Positions 1 to 6,837 of a stretch of DNA of 32,224 bases are shown one piece after another. Both the position numbers and the translations under genes were made by a program. The first letter of the stretch is position 1. Every line of letters starts with the position of its first letter. The stretch is from an uncultured Bacteroidaceae bacterium (lineage in GTDB: Bacteria; Bacteroidota; Bacteroidia; Bacteroidales; Bacteroidaceae): contig CAJOLR010000005.1 in the NCBI GenBank assembly GCA_905235565.1, forward strand, positions 1 through 32,224, given 5' to 3'. The notes under the pieces were generated by a model that did no database searches, was not told the origin of the DNA, and saw only the letters and a list, made by a program, of their open reading frames with translations.

Positions 1-193
1 CGACGGTAAGATTTGTGGTAATTTGGCGGTAAGATTTGCGGTAAAATGACGGGAAAGATTGTCAGACAATTTATTATGAAGAAAGGTGCAACCTCGTCGG
101 GGGGCGGGGCTGCACCCGGTGTTAACAAAAAAACGCTCTTTTTTGCCCAAAAGTGTCTAATTTTTGGACAGTGACGCAAAGGGGGCGTTTGCG
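1..193. other. Non-coding or gene-tail region with short tandem repeat
   Basis: No convincing gene. Positions 4-26 and 27-49 are two imperfect copies of a 23-bp unit built on CGGTAAGATTTG, with a partial third copy after 50; the array may continue left of the window. A hairpin with arms GGTGCA (85-90) and TGCACC (111-116) follows, then an A-run/T-run palindrome at about 126-146. A short frame at 76-174 (32 codons) is open on the plus strand but shows no recognisable domain. The hairpins lie downstream of yccF, which is read leftwards, and may help terminate it. Confidence 0.4.
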
Positions 194-571
194 TTACTTT
201 ATGCTGCGGATCTCTTTGCCGAACGGGAAGATTGATCCGAGGGCGATTTTGAAGTGCATCTGTCCGAACGGGAAACCGATGACGGTGATGGTGAACAGCA
301 GTGCCAGAACAAGATGGAAGGCTGCAATCTCCCACCATCCGGTAAGGATCCACAGAACGTTGAATCCGGTGCTCAGACATCCGGGCTGGCCGGGCTTATC
401 GGCCATCTCGCAGCCGAACGGCCACAGGCAGAATGATCCGATTTTGATTATCTGAACTCCGAACGGGATTCCAATTACGGTTATACAATAAAGGAATCCT
501 ATCAGATAATAGACGAATGCAGTTGCAAAGCCGCCCAGAATAAGCCAAAGGAAATTGCCCAGTGTCTTCAT
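194..571 (-). CDS. yccF: YccF domain inner-membrane protein
   Basis: A 125-residue membrane protein of the YccF family (DUF307), whose biochemical role is not established. The family hallmark is visible twice: VIGIPFGVQIIKIGSFCLWPFG-like at about residues 32-54 and VIGFPFGQMHFKIALGSIFPFG-like at about 97-118. Each consists of a hydrophobic segment, the IPFG/FPFG turn, a lysine and a closing PFG. The N-terminus (residues 1-30) is a further hydrophobic segment, so two to four membrane passes are expected. Length fits the family. The start is the ATG at 571, with a canonical promoter just upstream (-7 TACATTTG at 592-599). It is divergent from ndk and monocistronic as far as seen. Confidence 0.85.
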   Translation of the reverse strand: MKTLGNFLWLILGGFATAFVYYLIGFLYCITVIGIPFGVQIIKIGSFCLWPFGCEMADKPGQPGCLSTGFNVLWILTGWWEIAAFHLVLALLFTITVIGFPFGQMHFKIALGSIFPFGKEIRSIK

Positions 572-591
572 AATTGCAAAGTTTTAATTTG

Positions 592-622
592 CAAATGTAC
601 TCATTTTTTTCCCGAGGCGCAA
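592..622 (-). promoter_or_regulatory. yccF promoter (Bacteroidetes type)
   Basis: Read on the minus strand, TTG (620-622) is followed by a 20-nt spacer and TACATTTG (599-592), a perfect match to TAnnTTTG. The predicted transcription start gives a leader of about 15 nt before the yccF ATG. Confidence 0.7.
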
Positions 623-628
623 CCTACA

Positions 629-659
629 TTCAAAGTGTAACTTTAATTCAGTAATTTTG
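629..659 (+). promoter_or_regulatory. ndk promoter, nearly leaderless
   Basis: TAATTTTG at 652-659 matches the -7 box TAnnTTTG exactly. The -33 element near 629-632 (ATTC) is poor. The box ends only 4 nt before the ndk ATG at 664, so transcription would begin at or next to the start codon. Confidence 0.5.
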
Positions 660-663
660 CGGC

Positions 664-1125
664 ATGGAAAGAACACTTGTAATACTTAAGCCCTGCACAA
701 TACAGCGCGGGCTCATCGGTGAGGTAATATCACGGTTTGAAAGACGCGGCCTCAAGCTTGTGGCCATGAAGATGCAGCAGCTGGATGCCGATATCCTGCA
801 CAGGCATTATGCGCACATGGTGGATAAACCTTTTTATCCTATTATAGAGAAGTCGATGATGGCGGCTCCTGTGGTGCTCTGCTGCTGGGAGGGCATAGAC
901 GCAGTAAGCGTGGTCCGCGAGATGGCCGGCGCCACCAACGGCCGCAAGGCACTGCCAGGCACCGTGCGCGGTGACCTTTGCGTCAGTCATCAGGAGAACA
1001 TAATCCACGCATCGGACTCACTTGAAACAGCAAAAGCTGAGTTGGGGCGTTTCTTCAGTCCCGGTGACTACTGCGACTACCCGTCACCCCTGCTGGACTA
1101 CCTCTACGCCCAGGACGAACTCTAA
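664..1125 (+). CDS. ndk: Nucleoside diphosphate kinase
   Basis: Transfers the gamma-phosphate from ATP to NDPs through a phosphohistidine, balancing (d)NTP pools in the cytosol. The 153-residue length is typical. The N-terminus reads TLVILKPCTIQRGLIGEVI, matching the family's beta1/alpha1; the usual KPD is KPC here. GATNGRKALPGTVRGDL (about residues 88-104) is the nucleotide-binding segment. NIIHASDS (about 112-119) is the active-site signature with the phosphorylated histidine. The gene stands alone between yccF (divergent) and pfkA (convergent, 22 bp between the stops). A palindrome at 1129-1142 lies in the gap between the two stop codons. Confidence 0.96.
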   Translation: MERTLVILKPCTIQRGLIGEVISRFERRGLKLVAMKMQQLDADILHRHYAHMVDKPFYPIIEKSMMAAPVVLCCWEGIDAVSVVREMAGATNGRKALPGTVRGDLCVSHQENIIHASDSLETAKAELGRFFSPGDYCDYPSPLLDYLYAQDEL

Positions 1126-1128
1126 AAG

Positions 1129-1142
1129 AGTACAATTGTACT
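1129..1142. repeat. 14-bp perfect palindrome between convergent stops
   Basis: AGTACAATTGTACT is a perfect palindrome preceded by AAAAG and followed by GTTTTT, between the ndk and pfkA stop codons. It may act as a weak bidirectional terminator. Its GTACAATTG core recurs at 2804-2847. Confidence 0.5.
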
Positions 1143-1147
1143 GTTTT

Positions 1148-2122
1148 TCAGGTTGAAAGTACAGCGAGGACGTTGATGAGTTCCTCGCCGATAGGCTTGT
1201 CCTTCTTGACGGCCTGGGCTATGGGGATGTTTACCATCTTGTCGTTGACTACGCCTATCATGATGTTGCGCTGGCCCTCCTTGAGCGCCTCAATGGCGGC
1301 CACACCCATTCGGCTGGCCAGGATGCGGTCCAGTGCGCTGGGACGTCCGCCGCGCTGCACGTACCCCAGTATCGATACGCGCACATCAAACTGCGGATAC
1401 TCGTTGTGCATACGCTCGGCGTAGTGCATGGCGCCTCCGTCGGCCTCGGATACGATAACTATTGAGCTGCGTTTGGACTTGCGGATGCCGCGCTCGATGT
1501 ATGCGGCCAGCTGGTCGATATCGGTAAACTTCTCGGGGATGATGGCGGCCTCGGCTCCGGCAGCGATGGCGCTGTTCATGGCCAGGAAACCGGCATCGCG
1601 CCCCATCACCTCTATAAAGAATATGCGGTTGTGCGAGTTTGCGGTATCGTGAATCTTATCCACGCACTCCACGATGGTGTTGAGCGCCGTATCGTAACCG
1701 ATGGTGTTATCGGTCCCGTACAGGTCATTGTCGATGGTGCCGGGCAGTCCAATGACCGGAATGTCATATTCGGCCGACAACTCCTGTGCGCCGGACAGTG
1801 ATCCGTTACCACCTATTACTATAAGGGCGTCTATTCCGAACTTCTTTATGGTCTCGTACGCCTGGGCGCGGCCCTCGACTGTAAGGAACCTCTTGCTGCG
1901 GGCTGTGCGCAGGATTGTGCCGCCCTCAAATATTATGCCCGATACGCTCTCGGTGGTGAACTCCTTGACCTCGCCGTCAATCAGGCCCTCCCAGCCGCGA
2001 TAGATACCAAATACCTTCCAGCCTGCAAATATTGCCGAGCGTGTGACCGCACGTATTGCAGCGTTCATACCCGGGGCATCGCCGCCCGATGTCAATACGC
2101 CGATATTGTTTATCTTAGCCAT
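1148..2122 (-). CDS. pfkA: 6-phosphofructokinase (ATP type)
   Basis: Phosphorylates fructose 6-phosphate to fructose 1,6-bisphosphate, the committed step of glycolysis. The protein is 324 residues from the chosen ATG at 2122, which puts the conserved [20 protein letters not shown] start at the N-terminus; an in-frame ATG ten codons earlier would add a non-conserved [10 protein letters not shown]. Visible motifs: [17 protein letters not shown] (ATP loop), [12 protein letters not shown] (substrate loop with catalytic Asp), [11 protein letters not shown], and [19 protein letters not shown] (F6P/effector site). The Gly after the GG-x position fits ATP use (GGNGS, not the GGDDS of PPi enzymes), but the Mg-ATP Asp of the usual GGDGS is Asn. 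A second, PPi-type enzyme begins at 32084. Confidence 0.93.
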   Translation of the reverse strand: MAKINNIGVLTSGGDAPGMNAAIRAVTRSAIFAGWKVFGIYRGWEGLIDGEVKEFTTESVSGIIFEGGTILRTARSKRFLTVEGRAQAYETIKKFGIDALIVIGGNGSLSGAQELSAEYDIPVIGLPGTIDNDLYGTDNTIGYDTALNTIVECVDKIHDTANSHNRIFFIEVMGRDAGFLAMNSAIAAGAEAAIIPEKFTDIDQLAAYIERGIRKSKRSSIVIVSEADGGAMHYAERMHNEYPQFDVRVSILGYVQRGGRPSALDRILASRMGVAAIEALKEGQRNIMIGVVNDKMVNIPIAQAVKKDKPIGEELINVLAVLST

Positions 2123-2139
2123 AGTTAATGCGTTTTCTG

Positions 2140-2157
2140 CAAAAGTACACAAAAGTA
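2140..2157 (-). promoter_or_regulatory. pfkA promoter with duplicated -7 box
   Basis: On the minus strand TACTTTTG, a perfect TAnnTTTG, occurs twice 10 bp apart (2157-2150 and 2147-2140). The nearer copy would give a leader of about 11 nt. The farther copy overlaps the arm of the palindromic element at 2154-2186, which therefore may supply promoter sequence. No clear -33 TTTG was found. Confidence 0.45.
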
Positions 2158-2186
2158 CACATAAGGAACCGTCCCTATTGTGTACT
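2154..2186. repeat. Palindromic REP-like element, copy 1
   Basis: Arms AGTACACA (2154-2161) and TGTGTACT (2179-2186) are perfect inverted repeats enclosing a loop that contains GAACCGTCCCT. The same 11-nt loop core, with a different stem, recurs at 30116-30150. This pattern (conserved loop, variable stem) is reminiscent of REP sequences mobilised by RAYT (IS200-like) transposases; no transposase is in the window. Confidence 0.6.
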
Positions 2187-2226
2187 CTTATAAAAAAACT
2201 GCAGAATGTTTTTTTTGGGGGGTAAT

Positions 2227-2237
2227 TACAAAATGTA
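2227..2237. promoter_or_regulatory. Probable BlaI/MecI-type operator (relict)
   Basis: TACAAAATGTA is a perfect dyad (TACA-N3-TGTA) about 48 bp before the blaI remnant. BlaI/MecI operators are built on TACA...TGTA dyads, usually with a 2-nt centre, so the 3-nt spacing is slightly off. A TATTTGC-like -7 element follows at about 2240-2247. Confidence 0.4.
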
Positions 2238-2284
2238 GTTTATTTGCAGCAGAGATTAGTTTAAAACTTGACAAAACCAGCTAT

Positions 2285-2427
2285 ATGAAAATACTTACCG
2301 ATAAGGAATTTGCAATCATGAACGTGCTCTGGGACGGAGAGCCGATGTCAATGCGTGATATTCTGGAGCACCTTCCCGAGCCTCAGCCGCACTTTAATAC
2401 GGTAGCAACCTTTGTTCGCCGTCTAGC
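2285..2427 (+). pseudogene. blaI/mecI-family repressor, 5' remnant
   Basis: Codes MKILTDKEFAIMNVLWDGEP and then ...PHFNTVATFVRRL, the first half of the winged-helix domain of BlaI/MecI/CopY repressors (LTxxE-x2-M-x2-LW at the start, TV-x-TF-x-RxL in the recognition helix). Full proteins run about 120 residues; here homology stops after about 47 codons at RRL (near 2425) and the frame closes at 2455 after unrelated residues. In Bacteroidales such repressors precede an M56 peptidase sensor, and fragments of one follow immediately, so this is a deletion remnant. A dyad that could be its own operator survives at 2227-2237. It could make a short non-functional peptide. Confidence 0.75.
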
Positions 2428-2745
2428 GAGCAGTACGGCCCGTTCAGCTGGATGAACTACCGGAATTTCCGGGTGGTACAGCTTCTTTACTGGAGTTTCT
2501 AAGAAAGAATATAAAGTATCCTGCTGTATGCAGAGAAAACAACGTTCAGGGAAGAGTAGTGATTTCATTCATTAGATACGGATGGAACAGTAACTGATGC
2601 CGAGGTAATAAAGTCTGTTGATCCGTTGCTTGATGCCGAAGCTCTGAGAACAATAAGTAAGATGCCTGCATGGAAACCTGGCATGAAGGATGGCAACATA
2701 GTAAAAGTAAAATACTCAGTTCCCATCAATTTCAGACTTGATGCT
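2428..2745 (+). pseudogene. M56 peptidase (BlaR1-like) with TonB C-terminal domain, remnant
   Basis: Three out-of-frame pieces of one ancestral gene. EQYGPFSWMN (2428-2457) resembles the short stretch before the zinc-binding helix of M56 peptidases. From 2454, ELPEFPGGTASLLEFLRKN then IKYPAVCRENNVQGRVVISF give the start of a TonB C-terminal domain in a second frame. Near 2573 the frame shifts, and DTDGTVTDAEVIKSVDPLLD, ALRTISKMPAWKPGM, VKYSVPINFRL complete the domain. The zinc motif HExxH, the membrane helices and most of the sensor are missing. Reading on past about 2742 simply runs into the palindromes and stops at 2856. Upstream blaI' has lost its 3' half, so at least two deletions and one frameshift occurred. 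Confidence 0.75.
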
Positions 2746-2803
2746 TCAACGGCAAGACCGTCATCTCCACAATGGATTTATCTTTATGATATTTGCCAAA
2801 ACG

Positions 2804-2847
2804 GTACAATTGGGTCTGGTACAATTGGGGCCTGGCCCCAATTGTAC
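2804..2847. repeat. Tandem GTACAATTGGG element with a perfect 14-bp hairpin
   Basis: GTACAATTGGG at 2804-2814 is repeated at 2819-2829. The second copy is the left arm of a perfect hairpin: 2819-2832 pairs with 2834-2847 around a single T, core GGGGCCTGGCCCC, followed by TATTTTTG. It could terminate transcription rightwards from the decayed locus. The same GTACAATTG core forms the palindrome at 1129-1142. Confidence 0.65.
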
Positions 2848-2866
2848 TATTTTTGAATTCTGCGGA

Positions 2867-2898
2867 TTTGTATCGTAAAAGAAGTTGAAATAACTTCG
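2867..2898 (+). promoter_or_regulatory. Promoter of the barrel protein gene
   Basis: TTTG (2867-2870), a 20-nt spacer and TAACTTCG (2891-2898, one mismatch to TAnnTTTG). The box ends 4 nt before the ATG at 2903, the same spacing as at ndk. Confidence 0.4.
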
Positions 2899-2902
2899 CG
2901 AT

Positions 2903-5632
2903 ATGAATCTGAAGAAAGTAATTCCGGTGGCATTGATGCTGCTTTCCGCAGCAGGATCAAGGGCGCAGGATTGGAGCAGTCCGGAGACTGAGTCGATGCT
3001 GCGTACTTATGTCAAGCAGATTTTCCAGGTGGAGGGAAAGGTGTACGGTGTGGATGATTATGAGCCGGAGCCTTATCCGCTGCAGGGAGCCAATATCCTG
3101 GTTACCTGTATGGGTGATACCACAGAGTTTGACGGCTCCATGGCCGATAAGGACGGCGAATTCTGGACCTATATGTCCCGCCGCGACCGCCTTAAGGATA
3201 CCCGTCTGCGCGTAAGGATATCCTATTTAGGCATGCAGACGCTGGATACCATTGTAGATCCTCCCATGAAACGCGAGAGCGGAATCCACACATACACCGT
3301 AGAACTTGACTCAATAGTGCTGCGCAGCAATCCCCTTACCACTGAGGAGGTGGAGATTGTGGCCGAGCTGCAGCGCATGTACCAGCGCGGTGACACTGTG
3401 ATTTTCAATGCCGATGCCTATGAAATGCCCACCGGAAGCGTGCTGCTGGACCTGGTGCGCCGTCTTCCCGGACTCAAGTATCAGGACGGCAAGATGACAT
3501 ATCTGGGACGTGACATCAATGAGATACGCCTTAACGGTGACCAGTTCTTCAAGCGCGACATGAGCATAGCCCTGAATAATATGCCCACAGATAAACTGAA
3601 GAGCCTTAAGGTCTATGAAGTGCCCGATGATACGCTAAACCGTATGAGTGACAATCATCTGGTTATGGATATGCAGACCAAGGAGCCTATGGACCGCACC
3701 ATTTTTGCCAGCGTCGAGTTAGGTGCCACCGAGAACTTTGACAAGTACAGGGTATCGGTTGACGGATCCATGTGGAAGCAGGGCGGATCGGAGTTGTACG
3801 CGTCCTATAACAGGAATACCATTCCCTATGAGTATTCAAACCAGCTCAAGACCGAGAATTCAAACGGCAACCTTTATTATAATAAGGAGTTCGGCAAGGT
3901 GTCGGTATATGCTCTGGCGAGATACGGCGACAGCTACAATGAGAATAAGTCAGAGTCATTCAACAAGATGTTCATGCCCGAGTTTACCCAGAACTCTTAC
4001 ACAGAGAATACCAGCTCCAACGGCGGGCACGACTGGGGCGGATCGACCGGACTGAACGGACGTACTGATGACAAGACCTGGTATAACCTGAATCTGGACC
4101 TCTCCAGGAACTGGAGCAACAACAGCAGCAGTTCGGTGGATTCAATCTCCAATGAGGGCGAAGGGCTTATCAGCTCAACGGTCCAGTCAAGCAAGGGCGA
4201 CAACGTGGGTACTACATACAGCGTTTACGCCGGAATGGGCAAGTCGTTCGGCCAGGACGACAAGTATAACCTCAATATGAGTCTTAGAGCGGGGCGGTCC
4301 GATAACGACGGCAGCAGCATTAATACCTCCGAGAGCCGTTTTGCCCAGCTGGGCGACAGCGTGCGCATCGTTAATCACCGCATAAGTTCCCCATCGGTTT
4401 CAAACAATTACAGTCTGAGTCTTAACCTGAACCGTCAGATAGGTGATGCCGGTTATCTGGGACTGGGCTACAATCTGTCATACGATGACGGCAAGAGTAC
4501 TCAGAAATATGAGGATATTGGTGATGATGGTTTTGTGACAGAGATTGATTCACTATACTATGACAGGTGCAACAGCAATCTTAACAACTCGTTTGACCTG
4601 GATTACAACTATTCGGATTCGGTCTACAGGATAAATATGTCTGTCAATGCTGCGCCGGTGCTGATGACTATTGACAATGTGAGAAGGGTGCCTGGAAAGG
4701 ATGACCATATACGTTACAGAGGTGTCAGATACTCCGCCAATGCCAATTTCAGAGTCAAGGTATTCAAGAAGAGTCAGATAGGCATAGGTTACAACGGATC
4801 GAACGGATTGCCGGACGTTCAGCAACTTTCAATGGTGACCGATTACAGCGACCCGATGAACATACGTGAAGGTAACAGTAAACTGAGGAACTCTTTTTCA
4901 CACAATGCAAACCTGGAGTTCCAGTTGCAGTCATGGATGCGCACAAGAGTCAGTTACGGTACCACTTTCAATGAGATTACCACGCTGACACGCCTGGACC
5001 GAAAGACCGGTGCCCGTATCACATCGCCCCAGAATATCAACGGCAGCTGGAATGTAAGCGAGTATCTGTTCCTTACCTATCCCTTCCAGGACCTGTCGGT
5101 CAATTTTACAGCCAATCATTCCCTGCGTCATAATGTGGCATACGTACAGTCTTTTACCGATGCGTCCGTTAACAAGAGCGCCACTGACTATCATCAGACA
5201 AGCCTTAACATGGAGGGTGCGTACTCTGACCAGTTCTGGATGATTCAGGGAAATGTAGGTTATACAATGGACCGCAGCAAGAGTGATTACCTGGATAAGG
5301 CCAGCGGGGGAAAACGCTTCAATGCCGGTTTGGAACTGTCATACCAGTCTTCAATAGGACTGGGAGCATCTACCCGATGCAACTATAACCGTCCCTTTGG
5401 ATTTGAGATGGAACAGGCCAACCGTTCAGAGTGCATGTGGAGCATCTCGGCCGATTGGAGTTTCCTTAAGAGCCGTCAGGCGACACTGAGCGTTACATGG
5501 CGTGACATTCTCAAGCAGTACAACGGATTCTCGGCATCGGTATCCGGCACAAGCTGGAACGAGAGCCGCACCTTTGGCGACACATCCATGTTTGTGATTG
5601 CGTTCAGTTACCGCTTCAACAATTTCAGATAG
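2903..5632 (+). CDS. TonB-dependent-receptor-like outer-membrane barrel protein
   Basis: A 909-residue exported protein. Residues 1-21 form a signal peptide (MNLKKVIPVALMLLSAAG, cleavage near SRA/QD). About 42-150 resembles a carboxypeptidase-regulatory-like domain (GANILVTCMGDT, DKDGEF, ISYLGMQTLDTIV). About 160-245 is plug-like: GDTVIFNADAYEMPTGSVLL, LVRRLPGLKYQDGKMTYLG, IRLNGDQFFKRDM, as in Bacteroidetes 'outer membrane beta-barrel' receptors. The rest (about 265-909) is a polar/aromatic alternating barrel with many Asn/Ser loops, ending YRFNNFR, suitable for BAM insertion. No STN domain and no SusD partner are adjacent. Substrate is unknown. Its 3' end overlaps the AraC gene's by 8 bp in convergent orientation, which suggests antisense interplay. 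Confidence 0.85.
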   Translation: MNLKKVIPVALMLLSAAGSRAQDWSSPETESMLRTYVKQIFQVEGKVYGVDDYEPEPYPLQGANILVTCMGDTTEFDGSMADKDGEFWTYMSRRDRLKDTRLRVRISYLGMQTLDTIVDPPMKRESGIHTYTVELDSIVLRSNPLTTEEVEIVAELQRMYQRGDTVIFNADAYEMPTGSVLLDLVRRLPGLKYQDGKMTYLGRDINEIRLNGDQFFKRDMSIALNNMPTDKLKSLKVYEVPDDTLNRMSDNHLVMDMQTKEPMDRTIFASVELGATENFDKYRVSVDGSMWKQGGSELYASYNRNTIPYEYSNQLKTENSNGNLYYNKEFGKVSVYALARYGDSYNENKSESFNKMFMPEFTQNSYTENTSSNGGHDWGGSTGLNGRTDDKTWYNLNLDLSRNWSNNSSSSVDSISNEGEGLISSTVQSSKGDNVGTTYSVYAGMGKSFGQDDKYNLNMSLRAGRSDNDGSSINTSESRFAQLGDSVRIVNHRISSPSVSNNYSLSLNLNRQIGDAGYLGLGYNLSYDDGKSTQKYEDIGDDGFVTEIDSLYYDRCNSNLNNSFDLDYNYSDSVYRINMSVNAAPVLMTIDNVRRVPGKDDHIRYRGVRYSANANFRVKVFKKSQIGIGYNGSNGLPDVQQLSMVTDYSDPMNIREGNSKLRNSFSHNANLEFQLQSWMRTRVSYGTTFNEITTLTRLDRKTGARITSPQNINGSWNVSEYLFLTYPFQDLSVNFTANHSLRHNVAYVQSFTDASVNKSATDYHQTSLNMEGAYSDQFWMIQGNVGYTMDRSKSDYLDKASGGKRFNAGLELSYQSSIGLGASTRCNYNRPFGFEMEQANRSECMWSISADWSFLKSRQATLSVTWRDILKQYNGFSASVSGTSWNESRTFGDTSMFVIAFSYRFNNFR

Positions 5633-6533
5633 CCTCCTGATGCGGATTGCTCTTGCGGAGGTTGTTGGGGCTGACTCCTGACATCTTCTTGACGAATTTG
5701 CTGAATGAGGCTTGGTCAGGGAAGTTCAGCTCATTGGCAATCTCCTGGATGGTCATATCGGTCGAAATGATAAGGGTGCGTGCTGTCGAATAGAGCAGTT
5801 CGGTAATTATTCCATTCAGTGTCTTACCTAACACATGATTTAATATCTGGTTGAGATACTGCGGTGTAAGGCACATCTGCTCAGCATAGAACCTGGCCAT
5901 GTGCTCCTTGCGGTAGTTGTTTACAATAAGCAGATATAACTTGCGCGCCAATGACTGTTGCCTGCTTAACGGCTGGTTGTAGTCGGTGGAGTCCTTGAGC
6001 CTTACCTGCATTATATTGTCCAGTTCAACATGATGCCACTCTATTGCCAGCCGGAGGAAAGTCTTCTGGTTTGGACAGTCATTGCGGTATATCTGTTCGG
6101 CAATACGGTCTGTGCAGGCATTCATGATCTTAGCTTCATCAGGGGTCAGTTGTATTACAGGGTTGAAATAACTTTTTGTCCAACGCTCTGACTTGACCAA
6201 ATAATTAAGGTGGATTGACAGGTTGTGCTCGTTGGAGGCAAGCAGGATAAGACGTACGTCATAGTCCGAACTGCATTCAATCAGGCGGCAGGTATGGGTT
6301 GGGGCCATAATGAACACACTGTTTACATCAAGCCGGTAATTGTTGCTGTTTATCTCAGTGATGCTGTAACCCTTGGTCACATATCCGATGGCAAACGCAT
6401 CTATCGAGAACAATTGCCTGGCTATGTCAAATCCAAATATCTGTGTATCGGTTACTGCAATCTGGTCCTTGTATATGGCAGCAGGTCTGTCTTGCAGCAG
6501 TCCAAGTATGTCTTTTATGCTGTACCTTATCAT
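5625..6533 (-). CDS. AraC-family transcriptional regulator
   Basis: A 302-residue DNA-binding regulator. The N-terminal half (about 1-170) looks like the cupin-type sensing domain of AraC proteins, with no recognisable ligand signature. The C-terminal about 100 residues hold two helix-turn-helix units: FYAEQMCLTPQYLNQILNHV (first) and MTIQEIANELNFPDQASFSK (second), followed by the family motif FVKKMSGVSPNNLRKS. A long linker-like segment with RQQSLARKLYLLIVNNYRKE precedes the HTH. It is convergent with the barrel protein gene, and its own upstream region is the 304-bp gap before lplA. It could regulate either neighbour; nothing in the sequence decides which. Confidence 0.92.
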   Translation of the reverse strand: MIRYSIKDILGLLQDRPAAIYKDQIAVTDTQIFGFDIARQLFSIDAFAIGYVTKGYSITEINSNNYRLDVNSVFIMAPTHTCRLIECSSDYDVRLILLASNEHNLSIHLNYLVKSERWTKSYFNPVIQLTPDEAKIMNACTDRIAEQIYRNDCPNQKTFLRLAIEWHHVELDNIMQVRLKDSTDYNQPLSRQQSLARKLYLLIVNNYRKEHMARFYAEQMCLTPQYLNQILNHVLGKTLNGIITELLYSTARTLIISTDMTIQEIANELNFPDQASFSKFVKKMSGVSPNNLRKSNPHQEAI

Positions 6534-6780
6534 ATAAATGACTGTTGTTTCCGTTTAGACAACTAAGTTAATGAATAGTTCCTATAATAGTTTCAAAAAG
6601 GACAAATATTTTTAAAAAAAGGTAATGCTTGTCCCGTATTAAGTTATGATATTTGCATCGGAATCATGGGCTGTCGTGATGACATTTCTGGTTCTAAAAA
6701 GGCAATGTTGGAATGAAAAGGTGTCCGTAAGTGTATTTTGAGTTCTTTCCTTTTCAATACTCAGAATGCATGGACCCCGG

Positions 6781-6823
6781 ATAAATGGCAGTCTTGTAAG
6801 GTTGGCTGCCATTTATTTTTTTT
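6781..6823 (+). terminator. Intrinsic terminator 15 nt before lplA
   Basis: Perfect 11-bp stem ATAAATGGCAG (6781-6791) / CTGCCATTTAT (6806-6816) with a 14-nt loop and an uninterrupted T-run (6816-6823). It ends 14 nt before the lplA ATG and lies inside the promoter predicted at 6802-6830. Confidence 0.75.
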
Positions 6824-6830
6824 ATTTTTG
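6802..6830 (+). promoter_or_regulatory. Predicted promoter of the lplA-gcv operon
   Basis: TTG (6802-6804), 18-nt spacer and TATTTTTG (6823-6830, perfect TAnnTTTG). The box ends 7 nt before the ATG at 6838, so the mRNA would be almost leaderless. It overlaps the terminator stem and T-run, so the T-rich tract could serve both purposes. Confidence 0.5.
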
Positions 6831-6837
6831 CAAAAGC

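Larger units (their letters stand above)
6534..6837 (+). other. 304-bp intergenic region: possible sRNA or leader before lplA
   Basis: No protein gene. On the plus strand a weak promoter-like pair (TTG 6629-6631; GATATTTG 6648-6655) could start a transcript near 6662. Downstream sequence can fold: TGTC/GACA around 6675-6687 and TGAAAAGG/CCTTTTCA near 6714-6760. It ends in a strong intrinsic terminator (6781-6823). The predicted RNA would be about 160 nt. It does not match glycine, SAM, TPP, cobalamin or THF riboswitch consensus that I can recall. It is either a free small RNA or an attenuated 5' leader of the glycine cleavage operon. Confidence 0.4.

Noticed and set aside
153-455. Plus-strand frames over yccF
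   Set aside because: They lie opposite the duplicated IPFG/FPFG motifs of YccF, which are clearly coding on the minus strand.
2626-2856. A free-standing 76-residue gene starting at TTG 2626
   Set aside because: The sequence is the second half of a TonB C-terminal domain, whose first half lies upstream in another frame; the last about 38 codons are read-through into palindromes.
5385-5400. Third copy of the ACCGTCCCT repeat core
   Set aside because: It lies within the barrel gene, has no flanking inverted arms and simply encodes Asn-Arg-Pro-Phe; chance match.
6660-6830. Glycine riboswitch ahead of the gcv operon
   Set aside because: No tandem aptamer and no recognisable conserved core (such as the GGAGAG and GGAC-type segments); only a generic hairpin and terminator are visible.
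6766-6837. N-terminal extension of LplA from the ATG at 6766
   Set aside because: It would translate the terminator hairpin and T-run, and conserved LplA sequence begins only after the ATG at 6838.
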